Positions 29,875 to 41,197 of a stretch of 64,000 nt of DNA are shown here, piece by piece. The translations under genes were made by a program, and so were the position numbers. Position 1 is the stretch's first letter; each line of letters begins with the position of its first letter. Below the pieces are notes generated by a model that saw only the letters and a list, made by a program, of their open reading frames with translations, did no database searches and was not told the origin of the DNA. This stretch comes from Closterium sp. NIES-65. Taxonomy: Eukaryota > Streptophyta > Zygnematophyceae > Desmidiales > Closteriaceae. The DNA lies in contig CANXME010000319.1 in the NCBI GenBank assembly GCA_948144175.1, positions 1-64,000 of the forward strand. Reading direction: 5' to 3'.

Positions 29875-31020
29875 ATGGAGGAAAACAATGATAATTCCGT
29901 ACGGAAAATTACGGAGTTACACACCGGCCTGAACCAGACGCGAGCGGCACTCCAGCAAATAGAGGAGCTTCTCGCGAACCAGTCGGCAGCCGCCACGTTA
30001 GCAGCGAACGCAACGGCGAATGCAGCAGCGACGTCAGCAGCAGCAGCGGCGACACCGACACTTCACCTAGCAGCAGCGGCAGCAGCTACAGTGAATCTTG
30101 AGGCGGCACGTCCGAGGCTATCAGAGACGTTCAATCCGAATGCGAGAGACACCGATGTCCGTCGATTCATTGCGACCCTCGAAATTTACTTCGAGGCCGT
30201 TGGCTGTACGACCCCGACACACGATGCAATGCAGATTCGGCTCGCAGCAACACTGTTACGAGGCCTAGCGCTCGTATGGATTTACAATAGCAATAAGATC
30301 CGAGGCGAGGGGTCATGGACGCAGTTTCAGGAAGCTTAAATTCAACGTTTCGAACCAATCAACTCCAGCTACATGGCGCGGCAGCAGATTCATCGGCATA
30401 AACAGTTCGGCAGTGTAACACAGTACATGCAGCAGATGGAGAGCCTCTTCAACCGAATTACTGACCCGACCGAAGGGGAAAAAATCCAAACGTATACTGA
30501 GGAGCTAAAGATGGAAGTCCACCAACAGGTGATTGCCGCGAACTACAACAACTACCGTCACATGGTGTGTGCAGCAGATAGATTCGATGCGTTGATGCGA
30601 GATCAACCCGAAACACGACGACGCGTGCCGAACAGATCATTCGGCACGGAGCGATCGGCACCACCCACGACCGCCGACCCAATGGATATCAACAAGATCG
30701 ACGCGAAGCAGCGGCCGACAAAATATGAGAACTGCGAATTTTGCGGCGCAGCAGGACATCGATTCTTGGCGTGTTGGAAAATGAAGAAGGCACGAGCAGA
30801 GCTGCAGGGCAACAACAGTGCGACATCCACGATGGCAAAAAAAGGAGGACACGATGGCGCGAATTTAAAACGCCATGACCGGCCGGCAACAGGGGAAATC
30901 GCCGTGACAAATAGAGGCTCCGCGAAACAAGACTCTGTACCGACCGGGATGTCAGAATCCCAACCACTAGACCATTGGGATAAAAAGGCTTGTTTCAGTA
31001 GTGGGTCAGTGCGCCCATAA
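29875..31020 (+). pseudogene. Gypsy gag with zinc knuckle, one stop, TRIM insertion
   Basis: It starts MEENNDNSVRKITELHTGLN with an Ala-rich segment and a retrotransposon gag domain (RRFIATLEIYFEAVG...AATLLRGLALVW). A single in-frame TAA at 30337 breaks it, then the same frame continues from IQRFEPINSSYMARQQ to the knuckle CEFCGAAGHRFLAC (CX2CX4HX4C) at about 30740. The TRIM element enters at 30950. Confidence 0.85.
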
Positions 31021-31326
31021 CCCCCCAGGCAAACGCGCCTGTAACCCCCACTAGGATCGATCGGGGATCTCACAATGTAGCTCTACTGACACCCCCCCAC
31101 ATTGGGAGGCCCAGGACTGAGCACAGTGGCAACGGCCAACATGTGCATACACCGGGATTCGAACCCGAGACCGCTCTGATACCATGTCAGAATCCCAACC
31201 ACTAGACCATTGGGATAAAAGGGCTTGTTTCAGTAGCGGGTCAGTGCGTCCATAACCCCCCAGGCAAACGCGCCTGTAACCCCCCCTAGGATCGATCGGG
31301 GATCTCACAGTGTAGCTCTACTGACA
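30950..31326 (-). mobile_element. TRIM 1 (terminal-repeat retrotransposon in miniature)
   Basis: Two 142-base LTRs (30950-31091 and 31185-31326, about five differences) run TGTCAGAATCCC to CTACTGACA. The 5-base duplication CGGGA flanks them (30945-30949 and 31327-31331). On the minus strand the primer site TGGTATCAGAGC is directly adjacent to the LTR (31173-31184), and a purine tract CCAATGTGGGGGGG precedes the other LTR. The internal domain is only 93 bases and has no coding capacity. Confidence 0.95.
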
Positions 31327-34300
31327 CGGGAAACTCCAGCCGAACACCCTCGAGAGTAAGAATATTCCCTCTCGAGGTTTTCAAGCATTAAAAAAGCCAG
31401 GGGAGATTTCGAGGCCAAGAAAAAGCCTTCAAACATTATTCAGGTACATGAGAAGTTGGGCAAACCACTCTGGAGCGTTGAAAAGGGTCGTGCGTTCCAA
31501 GGAGTTCATATTCTCTCCCCGCAGCATAGTGTTAAGGCTCCCCATTGCCCACAGTAGAAGCCTACACAGCTGCAAAGGCTTAAGGGAAGGTTCCAGGCCA
31601 AGACCAAGCTGAATCGGCCTCGGATAAATCCTTCCAACCATACTCAGTTGGAAACTGATATGGAGTCAGCAGCTTCGAGCGCAGGACCGAGGAATGATCT
31701 ATTCGACGACCCTACGATCCTATAAGCGAGACCATTTACGGCTACTCGGAGCAGTAGCAACCACTAATACTCGAGGTGATCTGCAATGGGCGACGACTCC
31801 AGGCAATGGTGGACAGTGGTGCGTCTCACTCGGTGTGCGACCGCGGGACGTTGGAGAAAATTGGAGAATTTTCGGAGGAGACCAAATTCTCGGCAACAAT
31901 GGTGGACGGTACGAAACTTCCCATCCACGGCGAAGGGTCACTGTAGCTGCACATAGGGGCGCTGAGGTGGAAGCCGACGTTGCCGATCACGAACATCAAG
32001 GGCTTAGATTTCATCTTGGGGCGAGATTTCTTGAAGCGGTTCAACCCCGAGATCGACTGGGTCAACATGAAGGCGTGCATCTACAACAACGGGAAACGAG
32101 TGGAGCTGCGAAGCTGGATGGATACAGGGAGCGTTCCTGAAACGACACTGGCACGGTTTGAACGGACTGTGAACAAGAGTAACACAGGATACTTAGCACT
32201 GGTTATGGCAGCAGAGGAGGAGGAGAAGCCGAGTTTGGAGCTACGTGTAGCAGTAAAGGAGGTGTTGGAGCAGTACAAGGATATAATGCCCGACGACCTA
32301 CCCGCAGGCGTACCTCCAGCACGCACCCACGAGCACGAGATCGTGGAGGAACCAGGTGCAACACCCGTCTCATGTGCACCATACTGACTGAGTCTGACCG
32401 AGCTGACAGACATGAAGAAACAGATAGAGTATCTACTGGATAGACAACTGATCCGCCCATCCACCTTTCCCTACAGTGCACCAGTCCTCTTCACTCCAAA
32501 ACCAGACGGCAGTCTACTGATGTGCATCGACTACCGCGCACTGAACAAACAAACAGTTAAAAACAAATATCCCATACCGCGCATAGACGACCTACTGGAC
32601 CAACTGCGTGGTGCAACAGTCTTTTCGAAGCTGGACCTACGGTCGGGTTACTGGCAGATCAAGATGGCGGACAACTCGATCCACAAGACGGCGCTCCGTA
32701 CAAGATACGGCTCCTACGAATACTTTGTGATGCCGTTTGGACTCTGCAACGCACCAGCGACGTTCCAGGCGGAAATGAACCATATTCTACGACCCCTGCT
32801 GGACGAGTGCGTAGTGGTGTACCTGGAGGATATCCTCATCTACTCCAAGAATATGAAGGAGCACATGGAGCATCTGCGGAAGGTCTTCGAGATCCTGCGG
32901 AAAAACAAGTTCTACGTGAAGCTGTCGAAGAGCGACTTTGCACTGAAGAAGGTGCAGTTTCTCGGGCACATGGTGAGTGCCGAGGGCGTACACGTGGACC
33001 CGCGGAAGATCGAAGCCGTCAAGAAGTGGAAAGTACCGGAGAACGTGAAGGAGTTGCAGCAGTTCCTAGGCTTCGCCAACTACTACAACAGGTTTGTGCC
33101 GCAGTATGCTAAGATAACAGCGCCACTGACCGACCTACTGAAAAAGGATACGCCCTACAAATGGGATACTCCTCATCAGCAAGCCATGGAGCAGCTACAG
33201 ACAGCATTGACTACAGCGCCAGTACTTATCCTATCGGATTCAGACAAGGACTACGTGGTGGAAGCAGACGCTAGAGACTAGGCAGTCGGAGCAGTACTGA
33301 TGCAGGATCACGGACGCGGTTTGCAGCCCATCGCCTACCTCAGTAAGAAGCTACACGGAGCAGAACTGAACTACCCCATCCATGAGAAGGAAGCCTTAGC
33401 GATAGTCGTAGCCTTCAAGGCATGGAGGTGTTACCTAGAGGGAGCCAAGACCACAGTCTATAATGACCACTGCAGCCTCAAATACCTGAAGTCGCAGCCT
33501 ATGCTCTCACGACGACATGTGCGGTGGGTGGATTTCTTGGAGACCCACTTCCACTACGACATCGTCTACAAGCGCGGGCTACACAACAAAGCAGACGCGT
33601 TGAGCCGCCCAGGTCATGTAGCAGGCATCCAACTCGACGGGATGAGCCCTCTGCTCAAGGGTCTATTCCAACATGGGTATTCCGTGGACGGCGAGATAGC
33701 AACGGCAGAGAAACAGAAGCTGTTACAGTGGGAGAAAGACTTAGCTGTAAGGAAGGGTTCAGGAAAGATTTGGGTACCAAATTATGCCCCGCTACGGCAG
33801 ATCCTATTGGAGGAGTTTCACGACGTACCATACGCGGGACATTTCGAGAGCAGCAAGACGTTAGCAGGGATAGCTAAGTATTACTACTGGCCCGGGATGG
33901 CAGCAGACGTGCAGCAGTTCGTCACCTCATGCAACACGTGCCAGCGGATGAAGAGCAGGAAGTAGAAAAAGCAGGGTTACTTCAGCCTCTACCTATACCG
34001 GAGCAGCCATGGCAAGTCGTTACCCTCGACTTCATCACAGGACTTCCTTCGACCTCACGGAGGCACGATTCTATCCTCGTGGTGATCGATAAGTTCTCCA
34101 AAATGGGTCACTTCATACCGACCAACGCCACAGCTACAGCTGAAGCAACTGCTCGCCTCTTCTTCGACCGCATCATCACCATCCACGGCATCCCCGCTAC
34201 ACTCATCTCAGACAGAGACCCAAAATTCACCAGTAAGTTCTGGAAGGAGCTCGTATTGCAGACAAAGCTTGCAATGTCTTCAACGTACCACCCCCAGACT

Positions 34301-35082
34301 AACGGACAGACAGAGGGACTCAATCAAGTGGTTGAACAGTTACTGCGCACAGCTTGCAAGGACAACGTCAGCCACTGGGACACACAATTACCGACCCTAG
34401 AGTTCGCTTACAACAACGCATCACATGCGGCCACGGGGAAAACTCCTTTCTTCCTGTGTTACAGATGGGAACCACTCACACCACAGCAGCCAACCACACC
34501 GGCACACGTCCAAGCCACACATGACTTCGTCACCACTATGCAGCAGCTATGGGAGACGACTGAGCGACGTCTCACCACGATGCAGAACTCCCAGAAGCAG
34601 TATGCCGATCGTCAGCGACGAGATCACTCAGTAGCAGTCGAAGATCAGGTGCTTCTTGACACACGCAACTTGAACCTGTCTCACCTCCCATCCAAACTCC
34701 GGCCTCGCTTCTGTGGTCCTTTTCTCGTTGAGGCACAGGTGACGCCAGTTACATTCCGCTTGCGCTTACCAGATACGTGGAAGCTTCACGACGCTTTCAA
34801 TGTCCAGCTACTGAAACCCTCAAGGACCCCAACCAGCAGTTCCAGGGACGGCAGCTACCGCCACCACCACCTGTTCTCATACAGGATGAACCCGAGTACG
34901 AAGTGGAGCGCGTTCTCACTCATCGGCGCCGCGGCGGCAAGACCCTCGATTTCCTGATACGCTGGAAGAGATACGGCCCCACTGAGGATAGTTGGGTTGC
35001 AGAAGCTGATATGGGCAACGCACGCCGTGCTCTCACGGCCTACCTTGTCAAGCAGGGTGTATCTCACGCCACCCAGCTTTGA
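31327..35082 (+). pseudogene. Gypsy pol: protease, RT, RNase H, integrase, chromodomain
   Basis: The protease region has DSGASHSVCD (about 31810). RT (32412-33281) has [44 protein letters not shown] and an active site YLED where YLDD is expected. RNase H and the H2C2 integrase finger (HDVPYAGH...CNTC) follow to 33965; integrase has LDFITGLP, SDRDPKFTSKFW and NGQTEGLN. The chromodomain (YEVERVLTHRRRG...FLIRWKRYG...DSW) lies at 34885-35060. Stops lie at 32386, 33279 and 33963, with a frameshift near 34826. The chromodomain places it among chromoviruses. Confidence 0.9.
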
Positions 35083-35464
35083 GGGGGGGACGTGTGAGAG
35101 TACGACAGCTTATGCTAGCTATGCTTGCTTGCCTTTACTTTATTATGCTATTTCTAGCATATGATAATCATATGCATGCATGAATTGCTTGAATTTCTAG
35201 GCTAGGTGCTTTCCTATATTTTATTATAGTTATAGCACTGAGCTAGGTTGCGTGCAAGAATTCTGGCTTTTCGGTTGCCACCGAATTGCCTTCTACCGAA
35301 TTCGGGAAGGATCTGTTCGGGACGCTTCGCGACCCGCCGAACCTTCGCGTAACACCTGGTTACGGGACCTTGTGTTGAGCCTATATATAGCCTCGTGTTG
35401 TACCCAGGTGATCATTCAATTCAATTCAAACTCTCTTTTCTGAGCTCGATCCTAGATCCTGACA

Positions 35465-37154
35465 CCCACCCCGAAGATGACCACTCTTCGGGTGCTACTG
35501 CACGTTGCCGCTCAACGTGACTACGAGCTTCACTCTCTTGACTTCAGCACAGCTTTCTTGCAGGGCAGCCTGCACGAGGAGATCTGGCTGCGCCGCCCTC
35601 TTGGCTTCACTGGGTCGTTTCCTCCTGCTACCAAGTGGAGCCTCCGGCGGCCGGTCTACGGTCTCCGCCAGGCGCCACGTGAGTGGCACGACACACTGAG
35701 GACTACACTTGCGGCTCTTGGGTTCGCGCCTTCTACTGCTGACCCGTAGCTGTTTCTGCGCACCGACACTTCGCTGCCGCCGTTCTACATCCTTGTGTAC
35801 GTCGACGACTTGGTCTTTGCCACTGCTGACACTGAGGCTCTCGCCCTGGTGAAGTCGGAGCTGCAGAAGAGACACACGTGCACAGACCTGGGTGAACTGC
35901 GCAGCTACCTTGGCTTGCAGATCACCCAGGACAGAGCACGCCGCACCATCACACTGACTCAGTCACACATGGTGCAGCAGGTCCTTCAGTGCTTCGGCTT
36001 CACCTTGTCCTCGGCACAGCCGACTCCTTTGGCTACAGGTCACTCGCTCTCAGCTCCACCTTCGGATGAGTCCGCAGAGCCGAGTGGTCCTTACCCAGAG
36101 CTAGTTGGCTGCCTCATGTACCTGATGACTTGCACTCGTTCTGACCTCGCATACCCTCTTGGCCTTCTGGCTCGCTACGTGGCTCCTGGTCGGCACCAAA
36201 AGGTGCACATGGATGCTGCTAAGAGGGTACTACGCTACTTGTGCGGTACATCAGGCATGAAGCTCATGCTTGGAGGGAGGAGCTCAGTTGTTCTCACTGG
36301 GCACTCAGACGCTTCTTGGGTTGACGACCATGCTACTCAGCGGTCGTCATAGGGTTACACCTTCAGCCTTGGCTCTGGTTCAGTTTCTTGGCATTCTACA
36401 CGTTTGGCTTCAATTCTCAGCTCCAGTTGTGAGGCTGAGATCTACGCCATAGCCATGGCTGCACAGGAGTTACGCTGGCTCACCTACCTGCCTCATGTAC
36501 CTGATGACTTGCACTCGTCCTGACCTCGCGTACCCTCTTGGCCTTCTGGCTCGCTACGTGGCTCCTGGTCGGCATCGAAAGGTGCACATGGATGCTGCTA
36601 AGAGGGTACTACGCTACTTGTGCAGTACATCAGGCATGGGGCTCATGCTTGGAGGGAGGAGCTTAGTTGTTCTCACTGGGCACTCAGACGCTTCTTGGGT
36701 TGACGACCAGGCTACTCAGCAGTCGTCATAGGGTTACACCTTCAGCCTTGGCTCTGGTTCAGTTTCTTGGCGTTCTACACGTTTGTCTTCAGTTCTCAGC
36801 TCCAGTTGTGAGGCTGAGATCTACGCCACAGCCATGGCTGCACAGGAGTTACGCTGGCTCACCTACCTGTTGACCGACTTGGGAGAGCGGCCTCGTTCTC
36901 CTCCAGTGCTGTACGTCGACAACAAGGCTGCCATTGCCTTGTGTGAGGAGCACAGACTGGAGCACAAAACGAAGCACATCGCTTTGCGTTACTTCCTGGC
37001 TCGAGAGTTGCAGCAGCGTGGTCAGCTTCGTCTGCGTTACGTGGCCACTCGGGCCAACACTGCTGATATATTCACCAAGGCACTTCAGTCTGGTGATCAT
37101 CAGCGTTTCTGCACTATGCTAGGGCTTGTGCCCACTTTTCCTCACTTGCTGTAG
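35465..37154 (+). pseudogene. Copia A RT C-terminal part and RNase H, with tandem duplication
   Basis: After the Gypsy element the frame resumes MTTLRVLLHVAAQRDYEL, SLDFSTAFLQGSLHEEIW, VYGLRQAPREWHDTL, ILVYVDDLVFATAD and SYLGLQITQD. Stops lie at 35746 and at two equivalent sites (36349 and 36728). A 379-base block (36111-36489) is duplicated directly downstream. The final RNase H part (CEAEIYATAMAAQELRWL, YVDNKAAIALCEEH, ANTADIFTKAL) is intact to 37154. Confidence 0.88.
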
Positions 37155-37519
37155 GCTTTGCTTGTACTGTGATATATATATACATATACCTGCATGCTTG
37201 CTTTGCTAGGTAGAGATCAATGTGATGTTTGTGTTACATATATGCCTCTGCATGTGAACTGGCCTTGTGGCCCCTTGCTCGAGCTCAGTGAGTGTGGTGA
37301 CGTTGTGATCCACCCTGAGCTTGCTTTGCCTTTCTTGACTGGTCTTGTGACCCCTTGCTCTCCCCCACTTTGCCTATGGGGGTGTGTCAAATGTTATATC
37401 TGCTATAGTTTGTTTAGGTTGTAGTGGGGTAGATACTATGGGGTACAGTAAGTTTAGGATTTCCTACTTGTAACCAACCCTTTTCCTAGTGCAATCACTT
37501 CTCTCATTCTAACATCAGC

Positions 37520-38289
37520 CTACATGTTTCACCCCTACCCCCAGCCCACATGCTTCGCCCCTTCATCAAGACACTTCCTTGAAACCCCAAATCCAAACGA
37601 TGTTCACAAGCGGCTCTTGACTAGACGGCAACGCCATTAGGGGTGATGAAAGCAAGCGGGGCACTACGGGACATCCTGTTCCTAACCCATACCACCAATG
37701 ATGTAGCTCACAAGCAAACAAGGAGACCACTCACAACCAGTAATGTGTGAATCCTCTCTACTATGTGCCACCGGTTCGTTACGCCATTCTATTGTTGAAT
37801 TGATGCAATAATCAGTGAGCTCGAACAAAGCTTCAATCTTCAATTGCTTTCAAAGCTTCTTCTGGGAACTTGCCGCCCCTGATTCAATGGGGAATTCTTA
37901 GCTGAGGCATTGATTCCAACTCCACCTTTACGTGCCATTGGCGAAGGACAGTGCGGCAACGCAAAGTATTACGGTTACGAAGAGAGAATGACCAACATAT
38001 TCGGTAAAGTTGTTACTTAGACTGAGTCTATACCATCTTCTCAAAGATGGTGCGTACACAGGTCTCCGCGATAGTAAACAAACTTAATCCCATGGGCCAA
38101 GTGTTTGCAATGCATCTAGGGAAAATCAGGTTGAAATTCACAATAGGCAGGTCTCACAAGGAAAACAATCTGCAATTCCCCCCCAACAATCCATGCACTT
38201 TAGACTTCCGCAACGAGCCATTTGTTATGATAACGACATCATGGTAAAATTGGTGGTAAGCAACGGTAGAGATGAGAAAGTAGAAGGAT
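37520..38289. other. Unassigned stretch between Copia A and Copia D
   Basis: No recognisable gene. A short plus-strand open frame (38047-38247) has no known domain. Together with 60007-60939 this was one continuous host sequence before Copia D inserted. Confidence 0.4.
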
Positions 38290-38619
38290 CCAACTGTCGA
38301 AATCACTAGGCAGGAATGATTGAGTTGAGCAGAATGATGAGTACTAGTATGCAACCCTTAAGTGCTGTACTCACTAGAGTATGCCCCACTACAGCCTAGA
38401 GACATACAAGCATAATTTGACGCACTCCCATAGACAAAGTGGGGGATAACAAACACAACAAACGCTTACAAGACCAGTCATGCAAGAGAACAAGACAAAG
38501 CAAAGCTTAGGGTGGATCTCAAGGACACCACACACTCCGAGCACAAGCAAGCGGTCACAAGGCCAGTTCATATGCAGAGTTAATAATAACAAGGTAGTAC
38601 ACTGATCACAACCTAGCAA

Positions 38620-39201
38620 GAGTAAACATGCAGATATAAGCATATATAGCAGTGTACAACAAGTGCAAGGCAAGATCAAGAGACAAGCAGGTGAGGCACA
38701 GTGGGCAGAAGCCCAAGAGCAGTGTAGAAACGCTAATGATCACCAGACCCAAGGGCCTTGGTGAAGACATCAGCAGTGTTGGCCTAAGATGCCACGTAGG
38801 AAAGGCGAAGCTGCCAACACTGCTGCAGCTCTCGAGCAAGAAAGTAGTGAAGACCAATATGTTTTGTTCTGTGCTCCAGTCACTGCTCGTGACACAAGGC
38901 AAGCATGGCCTTGTTGTCGACGTACAGGACTAGAGGAGAACGAGGCCGCTCCCCCAAGTCGGTCAGCATGTAGGCCAGCCAGCGTAGCTCCTGTGCAGCC
39001 ATAGCCCCAGCATAGATCTCGGCCTCACAGCTGGAACCAAGCACAGAAGACGAATGAGCGGACCTCCACGGGACAGAACCAGAGCCAAGACTGAAGGTGT
39101 AACCTTGACGACCACTGAGTCGCCTGGTCGTTGGCCAAAGAAGCATCTGAGTGACCTGTGAGTACCACTGAGTCCCGTCCTCCAAGCACACGCCCCATGC
39201 C
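38620..39201 (-). pseudogene. Copia D RNase H, 3' part
   Basis: The minus strand reads DSVVLTGHSDASLANDQAT, RQGYTFSLGSGSVPWRSA, SSCEAEIYAGAMAAQELRW, LVLYVDNKAMLALC and LLESCSSVGSFAFPTWHLRP. Frames are broken. Copia B separates it from the RT part at 53610. Confidence 0.85.
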
Positions 39202-39829
39202 CGATGTGTTAGAAGGAAATGATGCCATGAGCAACAAAATGTCTGCGCTAGGATTCGAGCTCCTGCCCTTCAAATCTGTCCTAAAAGTGTCTCAAGACAG
39301 ATTCAGGGCAGTTTTTGCTAAGGCGTTGGTTATGGTGCACGCGAGTTTCGAACTGGAAAACTTTCGATTCAAGTGTTCCGAAGTGTCTTGTCAAACATAT
39401 TGGGGACAGATTGGGGACAGTTTGGCAAAATCGATATTTGATCGCGTTCGGTTTGAAACTCGGCAGCGAAGTGTCGAAGTCAATGGAATTTGCACGGGAG
39501 TAACAGTCGGTGGTCGACGGAATTCTAGTCGCGGAAATACTCGTCTATGGAATTCCAGTCAATGGAATTCGCCCGGCAAGATTCAAGGCTCGAAATTTCG
39601 CGTCGACGAAATTCAGCGCGCGGCCCGGGTCGACACTTTCTTATGTGCTTTTATTTTGTATTGCGTCCTAGTATAAAACCGGAGGGCACAAACCAGAAAT
39701 CAACTAAGTCATTATCACTGCTATGTTTGTGTGTATCTCTGGCTATAGTGGACCGTAACCTGCAATCTTTAGTGCGTTGGAATCGGGCTTTCAAGCTCGA
39801 TCAAGCTGCTATAGTAGGTCAGGAGCTGG

Positions 39830-41197
39830 AGGCATCCGTTTGTGGGCACCACCCTAACTTGCGCGATGAGGAGATCGGCCTTATTATGGATGGTCGTCTA
39901 CTACGCTTGGTCCGGGAACGTGCAGCGGAGCAACCACCTGTGGGCTGCCAGCAAGGGGGAGCTGGTGGGGGAGGAGCTGAGCATGAGGCTCCTGTTGCTG
40001 TAGGCATTGATGGAGGAGCTGTTGCACCGACCATTGACATGGGAATGATCGGCACGAGCTATGGAGATGAGCACATCTCCGTGACGCCGCTGCTGGAGGG
40101 AAGACACGACCTTACCGCATGGGACAACACCAAGCCTGGCCCCAAACAACCCTGTGCAACGAAGAGAGTACGCGAAGGGCCAAATGCTTGCATTCATGGT
40201 GCTGAATTGTTGTGTTTCCCCACCCATCCAAATGTCCATCTCTGGTTTCTCTCAGCAAGAGAAAGCCGGGCAAATGGCATGGGCATGTATCTTGTCGACG
40301 TACCAAGCTTGTGATGCCCTCCACGCCTCCCTATTTCAGACCCAGCTAGCCCAACCCAGGAAGGGAGATGACAAGACGGCCGAATCCTACTAAAACAATA
40401 CTCGCACCATTCCAGCGGAGCTGCTGACCATTCGACAGCAGGTCCATATGGCCACGTTCATTGCGCATGTGTTGAAGGGACTGCCGCCGGAGTATGGATT
40501 TCTTTGCTGCAAGCTCAACATTTCTAGCCGAGAGATGACGGTCAAACGTGTGTCCATTGAGGTGGTGATGGAGGAGCAGACCCTTTCCATCAAACAGAGC
40601 TACAAGCAGATCACCAGTGATGCATCGGCTTTCTATGGCGCTGTCAACACAATCGTGGCTACAACGGGGGTCAACGGGAAGGAAGGGAAAGGAGGAAGGG
40701 AGCAGATGGACAAGAAGAAGGATGGCAAGCGGGAGAAGAAGCGAGCTCCCTTCAAGGGGCGCTGCAACTACTGCAATAAGGAGGGGTACATGGCTGCCAA
40801 GTGTCCGAAGAAGAAGGATACAATGCCCACGGCAGCCGCGAACGTAGCCGAAGGAGACGGGAAGGGCGTGGTGCTCACCGTCGTGTGTTTGGTTGCGAAG
40901 TTGCTGGTCGACGACAAGAACTTGTGGTTCCTTGACTCGGGATGCTCCCAACAAATGACAAGCTGCAAGGAGACATTCATGGCGATCCGTGACCCATCTG
41001 CAACGAAATCCGTCAAAGGGTTTGATGGTACTATGCAGGAATTCGCCGGTGTTGGTGAGGTTTTGCTGGAGGGCACTAACGGCTTGCGTGTGACCCTGCA
41101 TGTTATCCTCTTTGTGCCAAGAATGAAGGCCAATTTGGTCACCCCTGGGCAGCTCACGGAAAAAGGAGCAAATCTGCAAATCGAAGAAGGTGTCACC
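39830..41197 (+). pseudogene. Copia B gag and protease start
   Basis: The N-terminus is truncated. DEHISVTPLLEGRHDLTAW at about 40070 matches the gag start of Copia C (DRISVTPPLVGRPDILTW). From 40448 a clean frame has AHVLKGLPPEYGFLCCKLN and a zinc knuckle CNYCNKEGYMAAKC in which the histidine is replaced by tyrosine. The protease motif WFLDSGCSQQMTS lies at about 40925. Copia C interrupts the frame at 41198. Confidence 0.85.

Larger units (their letters stand above)
29070..35464 (+). mobile_element. Gypsy chromovirus-type LTR retrotransposon
   Basis: LTRs of 373 bases (29070-29442 and 35092-35464, roughly 5 percent different by eye) are flanked by CCCAC (29065-29069 and 35465-35469). After the 5' LTR, ATCAGAGCC resembles the initiator-tRNA-Met primer site, and gaggggggac precedes the 3' LTR. 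Order: gag with zinc knuckle, protease, RT, RNase H, integrase, chromodomain. A TRIM element interrupts the gag end. Several stop codons make it non-autonomous. Confidence 0.96.
26248..37514 (+). mobile_element. Copia A LTR retrotransposon, internally deleted, interrupted by Gypsy
   Basis: LTRs of 130 bases lie at 26248-26377 and 37385-37514 (TGTCAAATG...CA, about seven differences by eye), flanked by the duplication TCAGC (26243-26247 and 37515-37519). A TGGTATTACGAGC primer-binding site follows the 5' LTR and a polypurine tract (TATGGGGGTG) precedes the 3' LTR. It has gag, a GA-rich linker, RT and RNase H, but no protease or integrase. A Gypsy element lies inside RT. Confidence 0.95.

Noticed and set aside
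30950..31326. tRNA-derived SINE (TGGTCTAGTGG and GGTTCGAATCC resemble A and B boxes)
   Set aside because: The two identical 142-base ends, TG...CA termini, a primer site directly beside the LTR, a purine tract and a 5-base target duplication fit a TRIM better. The B-box-like sequence is part of an extended primer-tRNA match.
35746..36730. Reassigned TAG codon (recurrent TAG where Gln is expected)
   Set aside because: PP2C and Copia C are fully open without needing it, other TAGs replace different residues, and two of the TAGs are duplicates of one event. Ordinary mutation is sufficient.
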